A stretch of DNA of 59,269 bases from Gammaproteobacteria bacterium (GCA_016191245.1 JACPOY010000023.1:1-59269); one strand, 5' to 3'; shown: positions 9,147 through 19,447, counted from the first letter of the stretch. Numbers and translations are program-made. The notes: a model not told the origin generated them from the letters alone.

Positions 9147-10161
9147 TTATCTTGGCCAAAGCCTTAACCCATAATGGATGAGCGTTAAGGCAAGGCACCA
9201 AAGTAAATTCATGTCCTCCCAAAGCAAGCCATTGTTCTTTAGCACGCATCCCTATTTCTTCGATGGTTTCTAAACAATCAGCAACAAAAGAAGGACAAGC
9301 AATCACAACATTTTCGGTTTTTTGTTGACGTAATTCAAACAAAACACTTTGTATATCTGGTCCAATCCAAACCGTACGCCCTAAACGTGATTGAAAGGCA
9401 ACGGTGTATTGATTCTCTAATAACCCTAAATGTTGTGCAATCAGTCTTGATGTTTCAAAACACTGTGCTCGATAACAAAAATAGTTGTTCGTTCCAATTT
9501 GAGAGCAGGGCTTATTTTCAAAACAGGTTTTGGCACACTCTTGACTACTTTTTTGGATTTGACGTACTGGTAAGCTGTGGTAACTAAACACCACGTGTGA
9601 TTTTTCATTTTGAGGCAAAAACGGCTTTATAATTTCAGCTTTCGCTGCGATATAACCATCATTTTTATAAAATTGATCTTTGATAGAAAGGGCAGCCATA
9701 TTCCATTTGACAGCATAAGACTTCAGTAAAGCTTGTATGGCAGAGCCACTGGCAGCACTTGAATACTGAGGAAATAAAGGCAATGCAATAATTTCTTGGC
9801 ATTTCGCTTGTAATAATTTGTCTACGCCCGCATTAATATGAGGATTTCCATAACGCATTCCTATTTCCACTTGATAACTCGCCCCTAAGGTGGCCTGCAA
9901 TGCTTCTTTAAGTGCAACGCTGTGAAATAGTAAAGGGGATCCTTTTTGTTTATCCCAAATTGCGCGATAAGCAGCAGCTGATTTTCTTGGTCTAAAAGGC
10001 AATATGAATAAATGCAATAATACTTTACGCACTATCCATGGCAAATCAATAACTCGGGGATCTGATAAAAATTCGCGTAGATAGCGCCTCACCGCTTTAG
10101 TATCGGGATTATCAGGTGTTCCCAGATTTATTAACAGAACACCAATTTTTGTTTTATTCAT
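9130..10161 (-). CDS. hemH: Ferrochelatase
   Basis: HemH inserts ferrous iron into protoporphyrin IX, the last step of haem synthesis. The 343 residues match the family. The N-terminus has VLLINLGTPDNPD. The catalytic His is H195 in SYHSLP and the acidic residue is E298 in DCLETIEEI. The enzyme is unusually Cys-rich in one short stretch, with Cys at 209, 213, 219, 229 and 234. AAGG lies just before the ATG. It is convergent with the M48 gene and divergent from the efflux pump gene at 10224, with 62 bases between the start codons. Confidence 0.97.
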   Translation of the reverse strand: MNKTKIGVLLINLGTPDNPDTKAVRRYLREFLSDPRVIDLPWIVRKVLLHLFILPFRPRKSAAAYRAIWDKQKGSPLLFHSVALKEALQATLGASYQVEIGMRYGNPHINAGVDKLLQAKCQEIIALPLFPQYSSAASGSAIQALLKSYAVKWNMAALSIKDQFYKNDGYIAAKAEIIKPFLPQNEKSHVVFSYHSLPVRQIQKSSQECAKTCFENKPCSQIGTNNYFCYRAQCFETSRLIAQHLGLLENQYTVAFQSRLGRTVWIGPDIQSVLFELRQQKTENVVIACPSFVADCLETIEEIGMRAKEQWLALGGHEFTLVPCLNAHPLWVKALAKIITQSA

Positions 10162-10223
10162 CCGTTGCCTTTTGCGATAATAGGAGATCTATTTGCCAAT
10201 TAAGTTATTTGAATTAATATATT

Positions 10224-11441
10224 ATGAAAAATAATGCTATTGTAACGGCCACGAAGGCAAAGCCTCAAGTTCCTTCTTTGATGACGACCATTTTACTCAT
10301 GATACCATTAGTGTTGCCGCTGGGGCTTGCACTTGATCTTTATTTGCCATCCGTTCCCAGTATGGCAAGTGCTTTAGCAACCGATAGCTTGCATATTCAA
10401 CTCACCCTCACCTTGTTTATGTATTGTTTTGGCGTAGGACAACTATTTGTGGGGCCCATCACCGACCGCATTGGTAGAAAAGTGGTGCTCATTTATAGCT
10501 TAATTTTCTTTACTTTGGGCAGTATTTTTTGCACCATCGCCGAGTCATTATTACCTTTATTGTTAGGTAGAATTTTGCAGGCCTTTGGTGCTTGTGGTTC
10601 ACAAGTGGTGGCATTTGCTATGGTCAGAGATCAATTTGAGGGTAAAAATGCCACTATTATTTATACCTCCCTTAAAGGCGCAATGGCCATTGCCCCTATT
10701 GGTGCACCTGTGTTGGGTGCATTTTTACAAGTTTATTATGGCTGGCAAGCCAATTTTGCTGTGCTTGCTTTATATGGTTTTTTAATTTTGCTGCTGTCTA
10801 TTTTTCAGTTACGAGAAACACAAAGTGCCCCGCCAGCGAAGGCATATCATTTTTCAGAATATATCAATCCATACAAAAAAATATTAAAACATTCTCAGTT
10901 TTTGTATTTTGGGTTTTGTGGTTTAGCAACCCAAGCAGCCATGTTTGGCTATTTTTCACTTTCCCCTCGTTACTTTATTAGTCTTTTTCAATTATCAGAG
11001 CCTGAATTTGCCAAGCTTTTTAGCGCGAATGCCATTGTATTTTTATTAACAAGCCTGATTGTTGGAAAATGGATTTACAAATTAGGTCATGCCAGAACCA
11101 CGTTGATTGGCGGAATTTTGTTAATCATGAGTGCCTGCTTCATGATGATAGGAAATCATTACTTTGAACATCCATATGTCCTCTTTCTCCCCAATTTAAT
11201 CGCTTCAAGTTCAGCTGCAATGATGCTTGGCGCCGCGGCCTCTGGTGCCATGCAACCCTTTAAAGAAAACGCAGGATCTGCTGCTGCCATGTTTGGGTGT
11301 ATGGAGTTTTTGGGAGGAGCCTCCATTGGCCAAATGGCTATTTGGAGTCAAACGATTTCTGTTCTTCCCCTTGCCTTTATTTTATTATTACTGGGTATGA
11401 TGATTGGTATCTTTAACTTTATGTTAAGACGACAAATCTAA
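10224..11441 (+). CDS. Bcr/CflA-type drug efflux MFS transporter
   Basis: This is a proton-driven inner-membrane antiporter of the DHA1 group. The 405 residues contain about 12 hydrophobic segments. It has the typical LDLYLPSVPSM segment in helix 1, the loop 2-3 motif GPITDRIGRKVVLI and the antiporter-type stretch with GAPVLGAFL in helix 5. Bcr/CflA members export bicyclomycin, chloramphenicol or other compounds; the substrate here cannot be read from sequence. No good ribosome site precedes the ATG and the leader is AT-rich. It is convergent with the next gene, leaving almost no space (1 base). Confidence 0.92.
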   Translation: MKNNAIVTATKAKPQVPSLMTTILLMIPLVLPLGLALDLYLPSVPSMASALATDSLHIQLTLTLFMYCFGVGQLFVGPITDRIGRKVVLIYSLIFFTLGSIFCTIAESLLPLLLGRILQAFGACGSQVVAFAMVRDQFEGKNATIIYTSLKGAMAIAPIGAPVLGAFLQVYYGWQANFAVLALYGFLILLLSIFQLRETQSAPPAKAYHFSEYINPYKKILKHSQFLYFGFCGLATQAAMFGYFSLSPRYFISLFQLSEPEFAKLFSANAIVFLLTSLIVGKWIYKLGHARTTLIGGILLIMSACFMMIGNHYFEHPYVLFLPNLIASSSAAMMLGAAASGAMQPFKENAGSAAAMFGCMEFLGGASIGQMAIWSQTISVLPLAFILLLLGMMIGIFNFMLRRQI

Positions 11442-11442
11442 A

Positions 11443-13035
11443 CTAATGCAATTTACTCTTCTTTTTTGACAACTCAAAACCTTTTGTCTGGGGTTGAGTA
11501 AGATCTAATTTATACTTTTTTGTATGATGATTAAATACAATAGAAGGGGGAGATTGCGTCGCCAAATCTATTCTATCCGTTGAATCTTTTGACCCATCAG
11601 CAACATTATCACTACGCTTGATATCGTTTTTATTATCAGCCATTTTATCATAGAGAATAGTACCAGCCGTTGCTATTGTCCCGAAAACTAAAGGTGCCAC
11701 TATCATCGTTGATATTGGAGCAGCTAACGCTAAACAAACACCTAGCACACTTAAGGTCCCTAAACTAAACATGGCATAACGGTGCCAATTATTTTGAAGA
11801 TGTTCCCATACTCCATTACTAGGTATCACCGCTTTATTACATTGACTCGCAATGATGGGAACTGGTGTAAACTTTGACTGCATTGCCGTATTAAGTGCAG
11901 CATTAAAATGATTTAACTTACCCTCGATGTTTTCAGCGATAGCCGCATCCACGCTACCGTGATTCATTTCATTGCCTGTTGGGGCATGAGGATCGGAACA
12001 GTTTGTGGTAGCAGTCACATACTGCTGAATTTTTTCAGCTTCAAGGGCATCAATTGCTTTTGCACTAAATTCTATTTGTCTTGATTTGCATAGCTTCTCT
12101 ATTCTTGCTAAGGCATCAACCGTTTCAACATCATTGGATGGATTTGCAAAAAAGGGTAATTCAATACGTTTGATTTGACTTCTTTCTGAGTGAGAAAGTT
12201 TTAATAAACTTTTTAAGCCTTGTTCTATGCCTTGCGTCAAATTCCTTACAAGCTGCGTTTTGGCCACCCCTTCTAAACCTTCAGCAAAAAAACCTGCGCC
12301 ATATTTTAGAAATTTAAAATTAATTTCCTGTTTATTTATCTTTGCATTTTCTTGTAGAGCAAGCGCTGCTAAAACAAAATCTTTAGCAATAAAGGCATGA
12401 TAGGCTTGTTTATCAAAAAGAACTTCTTGACCGTGAAATGTACCTGGAATATATCTTTCTTTGTCTTTTTTTGCTTGTTCTGTTGTGGCTTTTTTTTCGC
12501 CCACTGTATTCGTGAAAATCAGATCATCAAGCAGGCCTTTTGATAAGGATCCTTCTAGAGGAATTAATACATGTCGGCCTGTATTATCCGGATGTTGAAA
12601 CTGCATTCCCGGTAAATCACAAATATAGGCATTGTATTCTTTCTTTTTCCCTAAGGCTTTTAATGGCGCACCATATCCACCCGTATGTGTTACTTTTCCT
12701 TGACCCACAATAACGGTGTGCTTAACCAAATCTCTAATCGCGATAATAGTTTCTTTATCTAAGCCTTGATAAAGTTTATATTTGATAACGCCAGTGGTGT
12801 TGCTAGACTCATTTCGTGCTATTGCAGAAAGTTCTCGTAACGTAATGGGATTATTTAAAGGAATTAATTTTCCATCAATATTGAATGAAGCACTTTTTAA
12901 TTTTTCTGATAATTGTGCTAAACCATCTTGTACCCAATCTGGCGCTGTAATCACAACTGTTTTATCTAGCACTACTCCACGGTCTTTTTTACTTTGCTTA
13001 GGACGGTCTTCTCTTGAAATGAGAACATCTTTCAT
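11443..13035 (-). CDS. Unrecognised protein with C-terminal membrane hairpin
   Basis: I do not recognise this 530-residue protein. Residues 1-390 look soluble and mixed alpha/beta, with a Gly-rich segment near 120 (VGQGKVTHTGGYG) and a later conserved-looking stretch, DPHAPTGNEMNHGSV, near 348. Around 418-460 two hydrophobic segments separated by a short Pro-containing turn form a membrane hairpin. The tail is Lys-rich and ends KKKSKLH. The length, lack of a signal peptide and membrane hairpin are compatible with a secreted effector that inserts into host membranes, but this is inference only. Neighbours (an MFS pump and DUF2835-pepN) give no clue. Confidence 0.75.
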   Translation of the reverse strand: MKDVLISREDRPKQSKKDRGVVLDKTVVITAPDWVQDGLAQLSEKLKSASFNIDGKLIPLNNPITLRELSAIARNESSNTTGVIKYKLYQGLDKETIIAIRDLVKHTVIVGQGKVTHTGGYGAPLKALGKKKEYNAYICDLPGMQFQHPDNTGRHVLIPLEGSLSKGLLDDLIFTNTVGEKKATTEQAKKDKERYIPGTFHGQEVLFDKQAYHAFIAKDFVLAALALQENAKINKQEINFKFLKYGAGFFAEGLEGVAKTQLVRNLTQGIEQGLKSLLKLSHSERSQIKRIELPFFANPSNDVETVDALARIEKLCKSRQIEFSAKAIDALEAEKIQQYVTATTNCSDPHAPTGNEMNHGSVDAAIAENIEGKLNHFNAALNTAMQSKFTPVPIIASQCNKAVIPSNGVWEHLQNNWHRYAMFSLGTLSVLGVCLALAAPISTMIVAPLVFGTIATAGTILYDKMADNKNDIKRSDNVADGSKDSTDRIDLATQSPPSIVFNHHTKKYKLDLTQPQTKGFELSKKKSKLH

Positions 13036-13162
13036 AAAAAAATATCTCTTTATTTGCTGAGTTCTTTCGGGGTTTTAAGAATCATAGCGAGTTGTCAGGT
13101 GATAATCTATCCGAATAGTTCGACTCATCTTGCCGTTTGTCAGCTTCTAGTCGTGATTTTGC

Positions 13163-13387
13163 TTATGATGAAATTTTAACGATTTCAGTTAGCTTTCCTG
13201 CTTCTGAGTAATGAATTTCAAAACAACCTTGAATACCTGAGGGCGAGACAAACTGGCGAAGAATAGAGGCTGGTAACTGCACACGCTGCCCGGTGGTGGA
13301 CTGTGCCACCACCACTTGAGCTGCGCCTTGATAATATTTCAACAATTCATTTGGCGAAATGGAAAGTGAAATTATCACAGATGGCAT
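13163..13387 (-). CDS. DUF2835 family small protein
   Basis: This 74-residue protein has the layout of the DUF2835 family: an N-terminal beta strand, then YYQGAAQVVVAQSTTGQRVQ, LPASILRQFV, and a terminal GCFEIHY strand. Function is unknown; members are short proteins found in gammaproteobacteria. It starts 2 bases after the pepN stop on the same strand, so it is almost certainly co-transcribed and translationally coupled with pepN. Confidence 0.88.
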   Translation of the reverse strand: MPSVIISLSISPNELLKYYQGAAQVVVAQSTTGQRVQLPASILRQFVSPSGIQGCFEIHYSEAGKLTEIVKISS

Positions 13388-13389
13388 GA

Positions 13390-16041
13390 TTAATCACTTA
13401 ATGACTTTGTTACAATTTCGTAAACATCTTCGGATAAATTTCCTGAAGATTCAATCTTCATTAATGCTTTTTTCATCAGAGCGCCATGATGAGAATCTAA
13501 GCGCTTCCATTGGGTTAAACATTCTAGGATGCGTGCCGCCACCTGTGGATTACGTTGATTCAACTCAATCACACAATCTGCAACAAAATCATAGCCTTTC
13601 CCTTCATTGTCATGGAATCTTTCAGGATTTGCCATCCCAAAAGTATTAATTAAAGCGTAAACTTTATTAGGGTTATTAATATCAAAACTTTCATGTTTCA
13701 TTAAGGATTTAATATTGTCCAACACATTGGGGATATCAGCACAAGCATGTAATGCCAACCATTTATTAACAACTAAGGGCTCAGATTTAAATTCTTGGTA
13801 AAACTCATCGAATATACTTTGGCGAAGTTGTGAAGATGAATGATTAATCGCAGATAATGCGCCCATTCTATCTGTCATGTTACGAGCATTTTTGTATTGA
13901 TCGCTTGCCAGATTAAGCCATTTGGCACCAGAACGTACCAAATAATGCAAGCAGGTATTTTTCAATGCGCGAAACCCCATGCTCCCGCCACTTAAAGATC
14001 CATCATCTGCCGAATGTGAATGATGATACACTTGAGCTAATTCTTCTTCTAAATTTTCTGAAAAACCCTGAATTAACGTTCTTCTGGCGGCAATGAGAGC
14101 ATCAACGTCAACTTGTGAAAACTCTTGACCAACATATTCAAATGAAGGTAATGAAAGTAATTGCGCAACTAATGCCGTATCTGTAATTTTTTGCTTTAAT
14201 AATTCTCGGTAAGCTTCGATAAAAGTAGAAGTTACTATTAATGTTTTATTATTTTGAAAATCTTTCATTAACGCTTTGATAGCCATGGTACCAATTCGCT
14301 GCGATGCATCCCATCTATTAAATAGATCACTATCGCAGGTCATCAAAAGTACCAATTCTGATTCTGTGTAAGGATAAACTAATTTTATTGGTGCAGAAAA
14401 GTTACCCAATAACGAAGGAACAGGCTTTATCGGCATATTTTCAAATACAAACTCTTGGGACTCTTGATTCAAAATAATAAAATACCCGTCCTCAGTTTGA
14501 TGAATAGGCTGTTTTGATTCAATGTTAAGCGCTTTACCTTCATCATCATACAATCCAATTTTAATGGGAATAACGAAGGGTTTCTTTTCCTTTTTATCAG
14601 GCGTGAGAGGCGTAAATTGAGTCAAAGTCATCTTAAATTGTTTTAATTTTGAATCATAAGCTTCTTTAATCGTCACTTGAGGTGTTCCCGCTTGATGATA
14701 CCAACGATGAAATTGTGTTAAATCAAAACCATTAGCATCAAAAAGAGCTGCAACAAAATCCTCTATGGTGACAGCTTGCCCATCATGACGTTCAAAATAA
14801 AGATCCATTCCTTTTCGAAAACCTGCTCTTCCAAGCAACGTATGCTGCATTCTGATAACTTCAGCGCCTTTATTATAAATTGTTGTCGTGTAAAAATTAT
14901 TAATTTCTATATAGGATTCTGGGCGAACGGGATGCGCCATAGGACCTGCATCTTCAGCAAATTGGCGTGTACGAATAATTCTAGCATCATTAATACGCTT
15001 AACGGTGGGTGAACCTTGACTGGCAGAAAATTGTTGTTCACGAAAAACAGTCAAGCCTTCTTTGAGGCTCAATTGAAACCAATCCCTACAAGTAATGCGG
15101 TTTCCAGTCCAATTATGAAAATATTCATGACCAATAACTGCCTCTACATTTTGAAAATCAATATCGGTAGCTGTTTTTTCATCTGCTAAAACATATTTGG
15201 AATTGAAAATATTTAAACCTTTATTTTCCATTGCACCCATATTGAAGTCATTAACAGCAACTATCATATAAATATCTAGATCATATTCTCTGCCATAATT
15301 TTGCTCATCCCATTGCATTGATTTTTGCAAAGAGCGCACGGCATGCTGGGTTTTATTTTTGTTTTGTTCTTCTACAAAAATTTCAAGAGCAACTTTTTTT
15401 CCAGATTGCGTCGTATAAGAATCTGATATTTTTGTTAAATTACCTGCAACTAAAGCAAATAAATAACTCGGTTTTTTAAAAGGATCTTGCCATTTCACAA
15501 AATGCCGATTATCACTCATGTCTCCTTCGGCAATTTTATTACCATTAGATAACAAAACTGGATATTTCGTTTTATCTGCAACAATTGTCGTCGTAAAAGG
15601 AGCCATTACATCTGGCCTGTCTAGATAATATGTCATTCTTCGAAAGCCTTCGGCTTCGCACTGGGTACAAAATAATGAATCTGAACGATAAAGACCACTT
15701 AGCGTTGTATTCTTGTGAGGATAAATTTCAGTCACTATTTCTAATGTAAATATTTCTGGTACATCAGGGATAGTCAGTGCTGTAGGTGAAATTTCAAACT
15801 GATTTGATGATAATGGCTTATCATTCATTTGCAATGAAATAAGTTTAAGCTGCTCTCCTTGGAGTATCAGAGGGCGTTGGTGTTTTCCTTGAATCGAATT
15901 TCGACATAATCTTAATATAGAATGCACAATGGCTTTATCTTCAGATAGTTCAAATTGCAAGTCTATTGATTCAACAATAAAGTCCGGCAGCCGATAATCT
16001 TTGAGATAGGTTGGATTGAGTTTTGCGTTTTGCATTTTCAT
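13390..16041 (-). CDS. pepN: Aminopeptidase N (M1 family)
   Basis: PepN is a cytosolic zinc aminopeptidase that completes protein turnover by releasing N-terminal residues. The 883 residues match the gammaproteobacterial family (about 870). GAMENKG, the substrate-binding exopeptidase motif, precedes the zinc site HEYFHNW (H305, H309), and the third ligand E328 lies in LKEGL. The large helical C-terminal domain is complete. The gene heads a two-gene unit with DUF2835 and is divergent from prkA across 182 bases that must hold promoters for both directions. Confidence 0.97.
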   Translation of the reverse strand: MKMQNAKLNPTYLKDYRLPDFIVESIDLQFELSEDKAIVHSILRLCRNSIQGKHQRPLILQGEQLKLISLQMNDKPLSSNQFEISPTALTIPDVPEIFTLEIVTEIYPHKNTTLSGLYRSDSLFCTQCEAEGFRRMTYYLDRPDVMAPFTTTIVADKTKYPVLLSNGNKIAEGDMSDNRHFVKWQDPFKKPSYLFALVAGNLTKISDSYTTQSGKKVALEIFVEEQNKNKTQHAVRSLQKSMQWDEQNYGREYDLDIYMIVAVNDFNMGAMENKGLNIFNSKYVLADEKTATDIDFQNVEAVIGHEYFHNWTGNRITCRDWFQLSLKEGLTVFREQQFSASQGSPTVKRINDARIIRTRQFAEDAGPMAHPVRPESYIEINNFYTTTIYNKGAEVIRMQHTLLGRAGFRKGMDLYFERHDGQAVTIEDFVAALFDANGFDLTQFHRWYHQAGTPQVTIKEAYDSKLKQFKMTLTQFTPLTPDKKEKKPFVIPIKIGLYDDEGKALNIESKQPIHQTEDGYFIILNQESQEFVFENMPIKPVPSLLGNFSAPIKLVYPYTESELVLLMTCDSDLFNRWDASQRIGTMAIKALMKDFQNNKTLIVTSTFIEAYRELLKQKITDTALVAQLLSLPSFEYVGQEFSQVDVDALIAARRTLIQGFSENLEEELAQVYHHSHSADDGSLSGGSMGFRALKNTCLHYLVRSGAKWLNLASDQYKNARNMTDRMGALSAINHSSSQLRQSIFDEFYQEFKSEPLVVNKWLALHACADIPNVLDNIKSLMKHESFDINNPNKVYALINTFGMANPERFHDNEGKGYDFVADCVIELNQRNPQVAARILECLTQWKRLDSHHGALMKKALMKIESSGNLSEDVYEIVTKSLSD

Positions 16042-16223
16042 ATTGCTCTTAACCTAAGCTTGATTTGGATGAAATAGTCATACTTACCTTACAACTAGTC
16101 TAACCCCTAAAAAAGTTGGGATCCAGACAAGATTTTCTAATAAGCAGACCCTGAACTAAACTATAAGTTAAGGCCCTAAAATGAGTTAAACACACTGGTT
16201 GTGCTTACAAGGAGTGAGCAAAA

Positions 16224-18149
16224 ATGGACGTTTTAAGCAGCTTTAAAGATCGCTACGACGGACGTTTCAAAGAAGAAGAACTAAGTCTTCAGGAATATTT
16301 AGAGCTTTGTAAACGTGACCATATGGCATATGCAAATGCTGCTGAGCGTCTGCTCAGTGCTATTGGCGAAGCCAAATTGGTTGATACGAGCAAAGATCGT
16401 AGACTTAGCCGGATCTTCTCAAACAAAGTTATGAAACTATATGACTCCTTTGAATCATTTTATGGTATGGAAGAACCGATTGAACAAATTGTGTCTTTTC
16501 TAAAGCATGCAGCTCAAGGGTTAGAAGAAAAGAAGCAAATATTATATTTACTTGGCCCTGTAGGCGGTGGTAAATCCTCTCTTGCCGAGCGCCTAAAATC
16601 CTTAATGGAGAAAGTTCCTTTTTATGCACTCAAAGGATCTCCAGTACATGAATCTCCTCTGGGATTATTTGATCCTGAAGAGGATGGCCCAATTCTAGAA
16701 GAAGAATATGGTATCCCAATACGTTATATTGAAACCATTATGTCTCCTTGGGCTGTGAAGAGATTAAATGAATTTAATGGCGATATTAATCAATTTAAAG
16801 TGGTTAAGTTATGGCCTTCTCGCTTAAAACAAATAGCTGTTGCTAAAACTGAGCCCGGTGATGAAAACAATCAAGATATTTCCTCATTGGTCGGTAAAGT
16901 AGATATTCGAAAGTTAGAACAATATGCACAAGATGATCCTGATGCCTATAGCTATTCGGGCGGATTATGCAAAGCCAATCGCGGTTTACTCGAATTTGTC
17001 GAAATGTTTAAAGCCCCAATTAAAGTGCTACACCCACTTTTAACTGCGACGCAAGAAGGAAACTATAATGCTACCGAAGGTTCCTCTTCTATTCCATTTG
17101 ATGGCATTATCATGGCGCATTCAAATGAAAGTGAATGGTTAACTTTCAAAAATAATAAGCATAATGAAGCATTTTTAGATAGGGTCTATATCGTCAAAGT
17201 TCCTTATTGCTTACGGGTAACTGAAGAAATTCAAATTTATAAAAAATTATTGCAAAATAGCTCCTTAAGAGAAGCGCACTGTGCTCCTAATACCCTAAAA
17301 ATGCTTGCGCAATTTTCAGTGCTATCAAGACTGAAAGAGCCAGAAAATTCCAGCATATTTTCTAAAATGCGCGTATATGATGGTGAAAATTTAAAAGACA
17401 CCGATCCTAAGGCCAAATCATACCAAGAATATCGAGATTATGCTGGTGTTGATGAAGGTATGACTGGATTATCAACTCGTTTCTCTTTTAAAATTCTGTC
17501 AAAAGTATTTAATTTTGACACATCAGAAATTGCAGCCAATCCGGTACATTTACTTTATGTGATAGAGCAACAAATAGAACGTGAACAATTTCAGCCTGAA
17601 ACAGCAGAACGATATTTGTCATATATTAAAGGCTATTTAACGCCTCGTTACGTCGAATTTATTGGTAAGGAAATCCAAACGGCTTACCTTGAATCCTATT
17701 CAGAATACGGTCAAAACATATTTGATAGATATGTGACATATGCTGACTTTTGGATCCAAGATCAAGAATATAGAGATCCTGATACAGGTGAAATTCTTGA
17801 CAGACGTGCATTAAATGATGAATTAGAAAAAATAGAAAAACCCGCTGGAATCAGTAATCCAAAAGATTTCCGTAATGAAATTGTTAATTTTGTGTTACGT
17901 GCTCGTGCTAATAATCGAGGAAAGAACCCTGGCTGGACAAGTTATGAAAAATTACGCGTCGTCATTGAGAAAAAAATGTTCTCAAATACCGAAGATCTGT
18001 TACCTGTTATCTCATTCAATGCCAAAGCTTCTATTGATGAGAAGAAAAAGCATCAAGAATTTGTTGATAGAATGGTAGATAAAGGCTACACACCTAAACA
18101 AGTACGTTTATTGTGTGAATGGTACTTACGTGTTCGTAAGTCCTCTTAG
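16224..18149 (+). CDS. prkA: PrkA/YeaG family serine protein kinase
   Basis: PrkA-type proteins combine an AAA-like ATPase fold (about 60-400) with a C-terminal kinase-related domain and act in nutrient stress and stationary phase. The 641 residues match the family. The Walker A loop GPVGGGKSS is at 111-119, and the PrkA landmarks KGSPVHESPLGLF and IMAHSNESEW are present. AAGGAG lies 9 bases before the ATG. It is the first gene of the conserved trio prkA-yeaH-spoVR, whose E. coli counterpart is controlled by stationary-phase and nitrogen-stress sigma factors. A CTATAAG box at about 16161 could be part of a stationary-phase promoter, but that is weak. Confidence 0.95.
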   Translation: MDVLSSFKDRYDGRFKEEELSLQEYLELCKRDHMAYANAAERLLSAIGEAKLVDTSKDRRLSRIFSNKVMKLYDSFESFYGMEEPIEQIVSFLKHAAQGLEEKKQILYLLGPVGGGKSSLAERLKSLMEKVPFYALKGSPVHESPLGLFDPEEDGPILEEEYGIPIRYIETIMSPWAVKRLNEFNGDINQFKVVKLWPSRLKQIAVAKTEPGDENNQDISSLVGKVDIRKLEQYAQDDPDAYSYSGGLCKANRGLLEFVEMFKAPIKVLHPLLTATQEGNYNATEGSSSIPFDGIIMAHSNESEWLTFKNNKHNEAFLDRVYIVKVPYCLRVTEEIQIYKKLLQNSSLREAHCAPNTLKMLAQFSVLSRLKEPENSSIFSKMRVYDGENLKDTDPKAKSYQEYRDYAGVDEGMTGLSTRFSFKILSKVFNFDTSEIAANPVHLLYVIEQQIEREQFQPETAERYLSYIKGYLTPRYVEFIGKEIQTAYLESYSEYGQNIFDRYVTYADFWIQDQEYRDPDTGEILDRRALNDELEKIEKPAGISNPKDFRNEIVNFVLRARANNRGKNPGWTSYEKLRVVIEKKMFSNTEDLLPVISFNAKASIDEKKKHQEFVDRMVDKGYTPKQVRLLCEWYLRVRKSS

Positions 18150-18153
18150 GGGG
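18148..18153 (+). promoter_or_regulatory. Ribosome site fixing the TTG start of yeaH
   Basis: AGGGGG overlaps the end of the prkA stop codon and lies 4 bases before a TTG at 18158. No ATG or GTG in the yeaH frame is positioned as well. The conserved YeaH N-terminus (SRFIDKRPNGRHKS) begins right after this TTG, which makes a TTG start the best reading. Confidence 0.7.
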
Positions 18154-18157
18154 AAGA

Positions 18158-19432
18158 TTGTCACGCTTTATTGACAAACGCCCTAACGGGCGCCATAAAA
18201 GTGCTGTAAACCGAGCGCGCTTTATGCGTCGGTTTAAAAAGCAAATACAAGAAGCTGTTCGTCAAGCCATTTCCGGCCGCTCAATAAAAGAGGTAGATGA
18301 AAGCGGTGAAAAAATCACCATTCCCGCAAAAGATATCAATGAGCCCTCTTTTTCATACGGGATGGGTGGTGAAAGAAATATTATATTACCAGGTAACAAA
18401 GATTTTATTCCTGGCGATTTAATAAAACGCCCCACCCAAGGTAGTGGTCGAGGCTCCAATCAGGCGAGCAATTCACCTCAAGAAGGCATGGATGATTTTG
18501 TATTTGAAATTTCTAAAGAAGAATTTTTAGATCTATTTTTTGATGATCTTGCATTGCCCAATTTAGTAAAAACCCAAGTGAGCCGAATCCCCTCTTTCAA
18601 AATGATGAGAGCAGGATTCACATCAGAAGGAACACCCGCAAATATTAATATTGCCCGTTCAGTGAGAAATGCTCTAGGGAGAAAATTAATATTAGGTGGA
18701 CCTAAGAAAGCTAAAATAATTGCACTTGAAAAAGAGATGCAGGAATTATTGGAAAAAGATCCAACTTCTATGCGAATTAAAGAAATTTTAGATGAAATTG
18801 ATATTTTGAAAATAAAAATAGAAAAAATTCCATTTATTGATCCTTATGATCTTAAATATAACTATCGTGTTAAACGGCCTATGCCAACCACACAAGCTGT
18901 CATGTTTTGCTTAATGGATGTGTCTGGTTCAATGGATGAAGCAAAAAAAGATATTGCTAAACGTTTTTTTATTTTATTATATCTTTTTTTAAATCGAACC
19001 TATGAAAGTGTGGAAGTTGTATTTATACGTCATCATACATCTGCTAAAGAAGTCAATGAAGAAGAATTTTTCTATTCTCGAGAAACAGGCGGCACAGTTG
19101 TGTCCAGTGCGCTGGAATTAATGAGTGAGGTCATGCGCAATCGCTACCCAACTTCCGATTGGAATATTTATGCGGCGCAAGCCTCAGATGGTGATAATTG
19201 GAATAATGATTCACCACGTTGTCGCGATATATTAATCAAAGATATCTTACCTTTTGTTCAATATTTTGCTTATGTTGAAATTATGCCAAGACATCATCAA
19301 AGCTTGTGGGAAGCTTATTTAAATGTAAAAGAGCAATATCCACAATTTGCTATGCAAAACATAGAAGATGTCAAAGACATTTACCCTGTATTCAGGGAAC
19401 TTTTTAAACGCCAAGAAGGTAGTGCTTCTTAA
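18158..19432 (+). CDS. yeaH: YeaH family protein (DUF444)
   Basis: YeaH is the conserved partner of PrkA. The 424-residue product begins with the family hallmark FIDKRPNGRHKSAVNR. It ends with a von Willebrand factor A-like domain whose metal-binding DxSxS motif is at D254-S256-S258 (LMDVSGSMDEAKK), followed by VVFIRHHT and GGTVVSSAL. It probably acts as a metal-dependent scaffold or substrate of the kinase in stress adaptation. The start is TTG with a strong ribosome site overlapping the prkA stop, so the two are translationally coupled. Length is normal for the family. Confidence 0.94.
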   Translation: MSRFIDKRPNGRHKSAVNRARFMRRFKKQIQEAVRQAISGRSIKEVDESGEKITIPAKDINEPSFSYGMGGERNIILPGNKDFIPGDLIKRPTQGSGRGSNQASNSPQEGMDDFVFEISKEEFLDLFFDDLALPNLVKTQVSRIPSFKMMRAGFTSEGTPANINIARSVRNALGRKLILGGPKKAKIIALEKEMQELLEKDPTSMRIKEILDEIDILKIKIEKIPFIDPYDLKYNYRVKRPMPTTQAVMFCLMDVSGSMDEAKKDIAKRFFILLYLFLNRTYESVEVVFIRHHTSAKEVNEEEFFYSRETGGTVVSSALELMSEVMRNRYPTSDWNIYAAQASDGDNWNNDSPRCRDILIKDILPFVQYFAYVEIMPRHHQSLWEAYLNVKEQYPQFAMQNIEDVKDIYPVFRELFKRQEGSAS

Positions 19433-19447
19433 TAAAAGGATGTATAG

